Source of the DNA: Mesosutterella porci
GTDB taxonomy: Bacteria; Pseudomonadota; Gammaproteobacteria; Burkholderiales; Burkholderiaceae_F
Direction: 5' to 3'
Assembly (NCBI RefSeq): GCF_022134585.1
Contig: NZ_JAKNCT010000004.1
Span: 62,001 to 126,000, forward strand
Length of the DNA: 64,000 bases
Positions 60,480-64,000 of this stretch are shown here, one piece after another (position 1 is the first letter of the stretch; every line of letters starts with the position of its first letter). The notes below the pieces were generated by a model, which was not told where the DNA came from, ran no database searches, and worked only from the letters and a program-made list of their open reading frames with translations. The translations under genes were made by a program, and so were the position numbers.

Positions 60480-61592
60480 ATGGCCAATCATTCAAAAGAC
60501 GGCAAAATGGTGCGGTACCTGAATCCGCTCAATTTTGCTTCCTACAAGCTGGATTTGTTCGAGCTTCGCGTGGTTATGGCCGCTATCGCCTCGGTGAAGC
60601 CCGATGAGGAAATCAGGCCGAGCGAAACCTATTATGTTTCAGCCGAGGACGTGATGATGCTCGGAACCCGCAAGCAGGAGGTGTATGCAGCGCTTTCCAA
60701 GGCTTCGCAGACGCTCTTCCACAGCTCGGCCACGATTTCCATGAGTGCGCTCGACGCCTTTCCGTCGCTGCGAAGCGGCTTCAGGACTCAGTATGAGGCC
60801 TATAAAAAGCACCCGGACAAGAAAAACTACGTGCAGTTCCACTTCCTCGCAGCCCTGTCTTACGGGGATGGAAAAATCGGGTTTAACTTCACCGAGCAGT
60901 TCATTCCGTTCATCCAGCAGCTGAAGGAGCGGTTCACTGAGTTCGAGCTCGTGGATTTGAAAGGCCTCAAAAGCGTTTACGCGGTCCGCATCTACACGAT
61001 GGCGCTCCAGTACCAGAACCATCCGAAGAGGACGTTCATCACGACGGTGGAGGAGTTGCGCAAGGCGCTCAACCTGGGAAGCGCCTACCGGCTCTTCGGC
61101 AATTTCAAGCAGCGGATTCTCGACGTCGCAGTGCGGCAGATCAACGCTTCACCCTATACAAAGTTCGGGCTTGAGCTCGAAATCGAGAAGGGCGAACACA
61201 ATCGCGTGACGAGGCTGATCTTCCATCTCCAGCCCAAGCCCTATTCCGTGCTTCCCAGCGGTAAACCCGCGAAGTACGAGGAGGGCGCAGCGCAGGTGAA
61301 GGCCCAGACGGTGCTCACGGAAGCGCAGGCGACGCTTTCCATGCGGCAGATCCCCATGTACGCGGACTGGCTCGCGGGTCGGAACGCCAAAAAGGTCGAG
61401 GCGACCGGCTTCAATGCGCATGCTTTTTTCGAGTGGCTCAAAGCCCAGAACATGAATCCGAAGGGCTCTTCGTCGGAGGAGTTCGCGGGCTGGCTGCGAG
61501 CCGAGCTTGCTTCCCCTTCCTTCGTTCAGAAGATTTACAACCCATGGCTCAAGCAGCTGGGATTCCGGAGCCGCCGCCGCTCGGGATCCTGA
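60480..61592 (+). CDS. Plasmid-type replication initiator (Rep_3 family)
   Basis: The 370-residue product has the two-winged-helix layout of Rep_3/RepA initiators: YLNPLNFASYKLDLFELRVVMAAIASVKP, then FTEFELVDLKGLKSVYAVRIYTMALQY, ELRKALNLGSAYRLFGNFKQRILDVAVRQIN and INASPYTKFGLELEIEKG. The C-terminal about 110 residues are an extra region with repeated WL motifs (ADWLAGRN, FFEWLKAQN, FAGWLRAEL). It binds the 15 iterons upstream to start replication. The start at 60480 has only a weak purine-rich site (AGAGGCGGG). Confidence 0.9.
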   Translation: MANHSKDGKMVRYLNPLNFASYKLDLFELRVVMAAIASVKPDEEIRPSETYYVSAEDVMMLGTRKQEVYAALSKASQTLFHSSATISMSALDAFPSLRSGFRTQYEAYKKHPDKKNYVQFHFLAALSYGDGKIGFNFTEQFIPFIQQLKERFTEFELVDLKGLKSVYAVRIYTMALQYQNHPKRTFITTVEELRKALNLGSAYRLFGNFKQRILDVAVRQINASPYTKFGLELEIEKGEHNRVTRLIFHLQPKPYSVLPSGKPAKYEEGAAQVKAQTVLTEAQATLSMRQIPMYADWLAGRNAKKVEATGFNAHAFFEWLKAQNMNPKGSSSEEFAGWLRAELASPSFVQKIYNPWLKQLGFRSRRRSGS

Positions 61593-62315
61593 AACGGCGG
61601 CTTAGGGTTAGTTCTAAACGGTCATTGTTATAGCCGGACTCCTGAACCTTTTGGGGTTGGAAGAAGGGTGTCCGTCAACCGGCTCTGGTGCGTTTTTACA
61701 GCACGGCCGCGCAAGGAAAATCAAGCAGGCCCCGAATCTGATTCGGGAGCGGCCGGTATTTAAGCCTCAGAAGAAAGATGCGCGGGGAGACGCATGCCGC
61801 GTCTGTCTGTCTCTGACGGACCAGGTTAGACGCGGTTGGCTGGAGAGATGAAGACTGCAGGGAAAAATCTCCCGTTGCGGTGAATGGAAAATTGATTTCG
61901 ATTAAGCCAGCTCCGGGGGCGGCGGGGAACAGTACAGGGACAAAGCTGACGGAGCGGTGTTTTTTTAAGCACTGCGCTGAGCTGAGCGCCGCAGGGGGCT
62001 CGGCTGTGGCAAAGCAGCTTTTTAAAGCTCCTCTTAGATCGGTTGAAACGACAGCGGAAACGGAAATGTTGCTTTTTAACAACACTTCAATGTAAAAAAA
62101 CTAAAAGACCTGAGTTTTTCAATTTATAAATTTATACAGTGAAAACAAATGAATACATGCACTCTAAAACAGAAGGCCGGCGAATTATTGGTAAAAACCC
62201 TATATCCTAAGTCGGCAAGTCTTGGCAGGATAGACACAGGGGACATTCGGGTTATGTCCGATTGTTCTTAACCAAAGAAGCCTCAGCCGAGGCTGGATTA
62301 GGAGTTTTAAATCAA
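61593..62315. other. Intergenic region between rep and the porin
   Basis: About 720 bases with no convincing gene. A perfect inverted repeat CCCGAATC-T-GATTCGGG lies at 61731-61747. The last 200 bases are AT-rich and should contain the porin promoter. Confidence 0.4.
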
Positions 62316-63470
62316 ATGAAAAAGTCTCTTGTTGCAGTTGCTCTGCTCGGCGCTTTTGCCGCCTCTGCTTTCGCTGCTCCGTCCGTGACTCTGTACGGCC
62401 GCATCGATACGGGCCTCGCTTATACGCACCAGAATCTGGATCAGAAGGGCGTTGATTCCACCGACACGCTCGAGATGACGACTGGCTGGTCCACCGGCTC
62501 CCGCTGGGGCCTGAAGGGCACGGAAGACATTGGCAACGCCAAGGTCGGCTTTGTCCTCGAGTCCGGCTTCAACTCTGACGACGGCACGAGCGGCCAGGAT
62601 GGCCGTCTCTTCGGCCGTGAGGCTCAGGTGAACGTCTCCGGCGCCTACGGTACTCTGTACGCCGGCCGTCTCGCCACCATCGTGAGCGATGCCGGCTCTC
62701 TCGGCCTTCTGGGCAACGTTTCCGCCTTCCCGAACGGCTACGGCATTGTCGGCACGATGAAGGGCTCGACTGGTTCCGGCTACGACCGCTATGACAACAC
62801 CATCGCCTACAAGACCCCGACGATGGCCGGCTTTACGGTTTCTGCGATGTACTCCTTCAAGGGCAATGACCTCGCGAAGAATAAGGACAAGAAAGATGTG
62901 AGTGGTGCTGAGAATAAGGCGAGCGCCACCCGCTACGCTGCTGCCGGCCTGCAGTACAAGGGCGGCAAGTTCACCGGCGTCCTGGCTGGTGACTACACGA
63001 TGTGGGGCAATGATCAGTACGGTAGGGATCTTGATGATGGCTACACCATCGTCCTCGGCGGTAACTACGATTTCGGCGTTGCCCAGGTCTTTGCCAAGGC
63101 CACTTACTTCGACAACGCTGCCAACGCTCTTGACTCCTTCAAGCTTTTTGATGCTACTAACAAAGACACGGGGGTCGTTGGCAACGGGACCAAGGCTGTC
63201 AAGGGCTGGGGCCTTGAAGTCAGCACCAAGGTGCCGGCTTTCGGCGGCAACTTCCTCGCCACCGTCGGCTATCGTGACGCCAAGGATGTGGACCACACTG
63301 ACATCAAGTATCATCGCTGGAACGCCGCTGTCGGCTACGCCTATCCGTTCTCCAAGCGCACCAACGTCTACGCTGCCGCTGGCTACGCTCAGGAAAAGGC
63401 TAAGGGTGGTCAGGATGCCCGCACCCCGAACGCCGCTCAGGTCGGCCTCGGCCTCGTCCACAAGTTCTAA
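62316..63470 (+). CDS. Outer-membrane trimeric porin (Burkholderiales type)
   Basis: From the ATG at 62316 (AGGAG at 62300-62304) the product has 384 residues with signal peptide KKSLVAVALLGAFAASAFA. The mature protein starts APSVTLYGRIDTGLAYTHQNLD and follows the Gram-negative porin pattern with GSRWGLKGTEDIGNAKVGFVLESGF, GREAQVNVSGAYGTLYAGRL, and terminal QVGLGLVHKF ending in Phe for Bam recognition. It forms a 16-strand general diffusion pore. The start chosen removes an upstream extension without a ribosome site. Confidence 0.92.
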   Translation: MKKSLVAVALLGAFAASAFAAPSVTLYGRIDTGLAYTHQNLDQKGVDSTDTLEMTTGWSTGSRWGLKGTEDIGNAKVGFVLESGFNSDDGTSGQDGRLFGREAQVNVSGAYGTLYAGRLATIVSDAGSLGLLGNVSAFPNGYGIVGTMKGSTGSGYDRYDNTIAYKTPTMAGFTVSAMYSFKGNDLAKNKDKKDVSGAENKASATRYAAAGLQYKGGKFTGVLAGDYTMWGNDQYGRDLDDGYTIVLGGNYDFGVAQVFAKATYFDNAANALDSFKLFDATNKDTGVVGNGTKAVKGWGLEVSTKVPAFGGNFLATVGYRDAKDVDHTDIKYHRWNAAVGYAYPFSKRTNVYAAAGYAQEKAKGGQDARTPNAAQVGLGLVHKF

Positions 63471-63488
63471 TTTCTCTTAGCTGAGAAA

Positions 63489-63512
63489 AAGGCGGAACAT
63501 GCTTTCCGCCTT
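63489..63512 (+). terminator. Hairpin after the porin gene
   Basis: AAGGCGGAA (63489-63497) pairs with TTCCGCCTT (63504-63512). It lies 19 bases after the porin stop and is not followed by a T run, so it may protect the 3' end of the mRNA ahead of the main terminator. Confidence 0.5.
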
Positions 63513-63525
63513 GAACTTGAAGCGA

Positions 63526-63567
63526 AAGAACCGCATTTCGGTATTCCGAATTGCGGTTCTTCTTTTC
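63526..63567 (+). terminator. Rho-independent terminator of the porin gene
   Basis: AAGAACCGCA (63526-63535) pairs with TGCGGTTCTT (63552-63561), with inner pairing TTTCGG/CCGAA, and is followed by CTTTT. A strong bidirectional-looking stem. Confidence 0.8.
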
Positions 63568-63840
63568 TGTGGAAAAGGCAAAGGGCGATGGGCTAAATCA
63601 TCGGTGTTACGTTTCCGCAACAGAAGGATTCTGCCGGGGAATTTGGATCTGTATAGATAAAATTCATTAGGATTTAATGCCTTAGGCGTTTTCTTGATAG
63701 AGCTTTGCAGATCATGCAAAACTCTTTTGTTTTATTGCTTACCGACAAACGCCCGAAGCAGTGCCACTATTGGACTAGTTTCAACGGATGAGATCTGCCC
63801 TCATCATCCAAAATTCAATTTCATTGGTAGGAGAGAAAAT

Positions 63841-64000
63841 ATGATGAAAAAGTCTTTGGTTGCGGTTGCGATCCTCGGAGCCTTTGCAGCTTCTGCTTTC
63901 GCAGCCCCGTCCGTGACCCTCTACGGCCGCATTGATACAGGCCTCGTCTACACCCACCAGGATCTGGATAAGAAGGGGGTTGATTCGACTGACACGTTCG
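63841..64000 (+). CDS. Second porin, N-terminal part (runs off the window)
   Basis: ATG at 63841 (or the adjacent ATG at 63844) follows GGTAGGAGAG. The 53 visible residues, KKSLVAVAILGAFAASAFA then APSVTLYGRIDTGLVYTHQDLDKKGVDSTDTF, are nearly the same as those of the first porin, so the two are recent tandem duplicates. The rest lies outside the window. Confidence 0.9.
   Translation, partial: MMKKSLVAVAILGAFAASAFAAPSVTLYGRIDTGLVYTHQDLDKKGVDSTDTF

Overview
The window looks like a high-GC betaproteobacterial (Burkholderiales) genome, most likely a Sutterella-like anaerobic or microaerophilic gut bacterium. Supporting signs are the trimeric porins of the VTLYGRIDTG type, the System II cytochrome c maturation genes, the nitrite/DMSO/tetrathionate-type respiratory enzymes and the exported flavocytochrome-like proteins. 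The assignment comes from protein style only; no rRNA is present.

Layout. 1-11.5 kb: end of an autotransporter, a PPOX flavoprotein, an operon for cytochrome c assembly (resB-ccsA) ending in a MocR regulator, a divergent octaheme NrfA-like nitrite reductase, a glutaredoxin-like protein, an M20 amidohydrolase with an EamA exporter, a DASS dicarboxylate transporter and small envelope proteins. 11.7-22.3 kb: a lower-GC block with a EutH homologue and one long minus-strand respiratory operon (LysR, DmsA-like, DmsB-like, TorD chaperone, cytochrome b, TtrB-like, TtrA-like). This is two molybdoenzyme/ferredoxin pairs served by one membrane cytochrome b and one chaperone. 22.8-28.2 kb: PhoB-controlled alkaline phosphatase, an Ada protein missing half of its zinc site, a decayed ABC exporter and a small cytochrome-like membrane protein.

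28.2-35.5 kb is the most unusual region. A 1226-residue reverse transcriptase carries both retron hallmarks (NAxxH and VTG) at the end of a very large N-terminal region that contains a 212-residue tandem repeat. It is preceded by a structured 250-nt segment with retron-like a1/a2 ends and followed by an overlapping gene of unknown function. Divergently lie a MoxR AAA+ ATPase and a HExxH/VWA protein. 35.6-38.9 kb is an insertion scar: a MarR gene broken by a complete IS3-family element and an ISL3 remnant.

40-57 kb: tRNA-Gly(TCC), a methionine ABC operon with an M20 amidohydrolase inside it, amino-acid and MFS transporters, two related PAP2 membrane phosphatases, a flavodoxin/PPOX pair, an agmatinase-like enzyme, and decayed lyase and flavocytochrome genes. 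58-61.6 kb is a complete plasmid-type replicon: RHH protein, ParA, 15 directly repeated 17-bp iterons, two perfect DnaA boxes and a Rep_3 initiator. 62.3 kb to the end: two tandem paralogous porins, the second cut by the window edge. Several genes (ABC exporter, argininosuccinate-lyase-like, two flavocytochrome-like) are frameshifted, which suggests ongoing gene loss, although single-base cases could be assembly errors.
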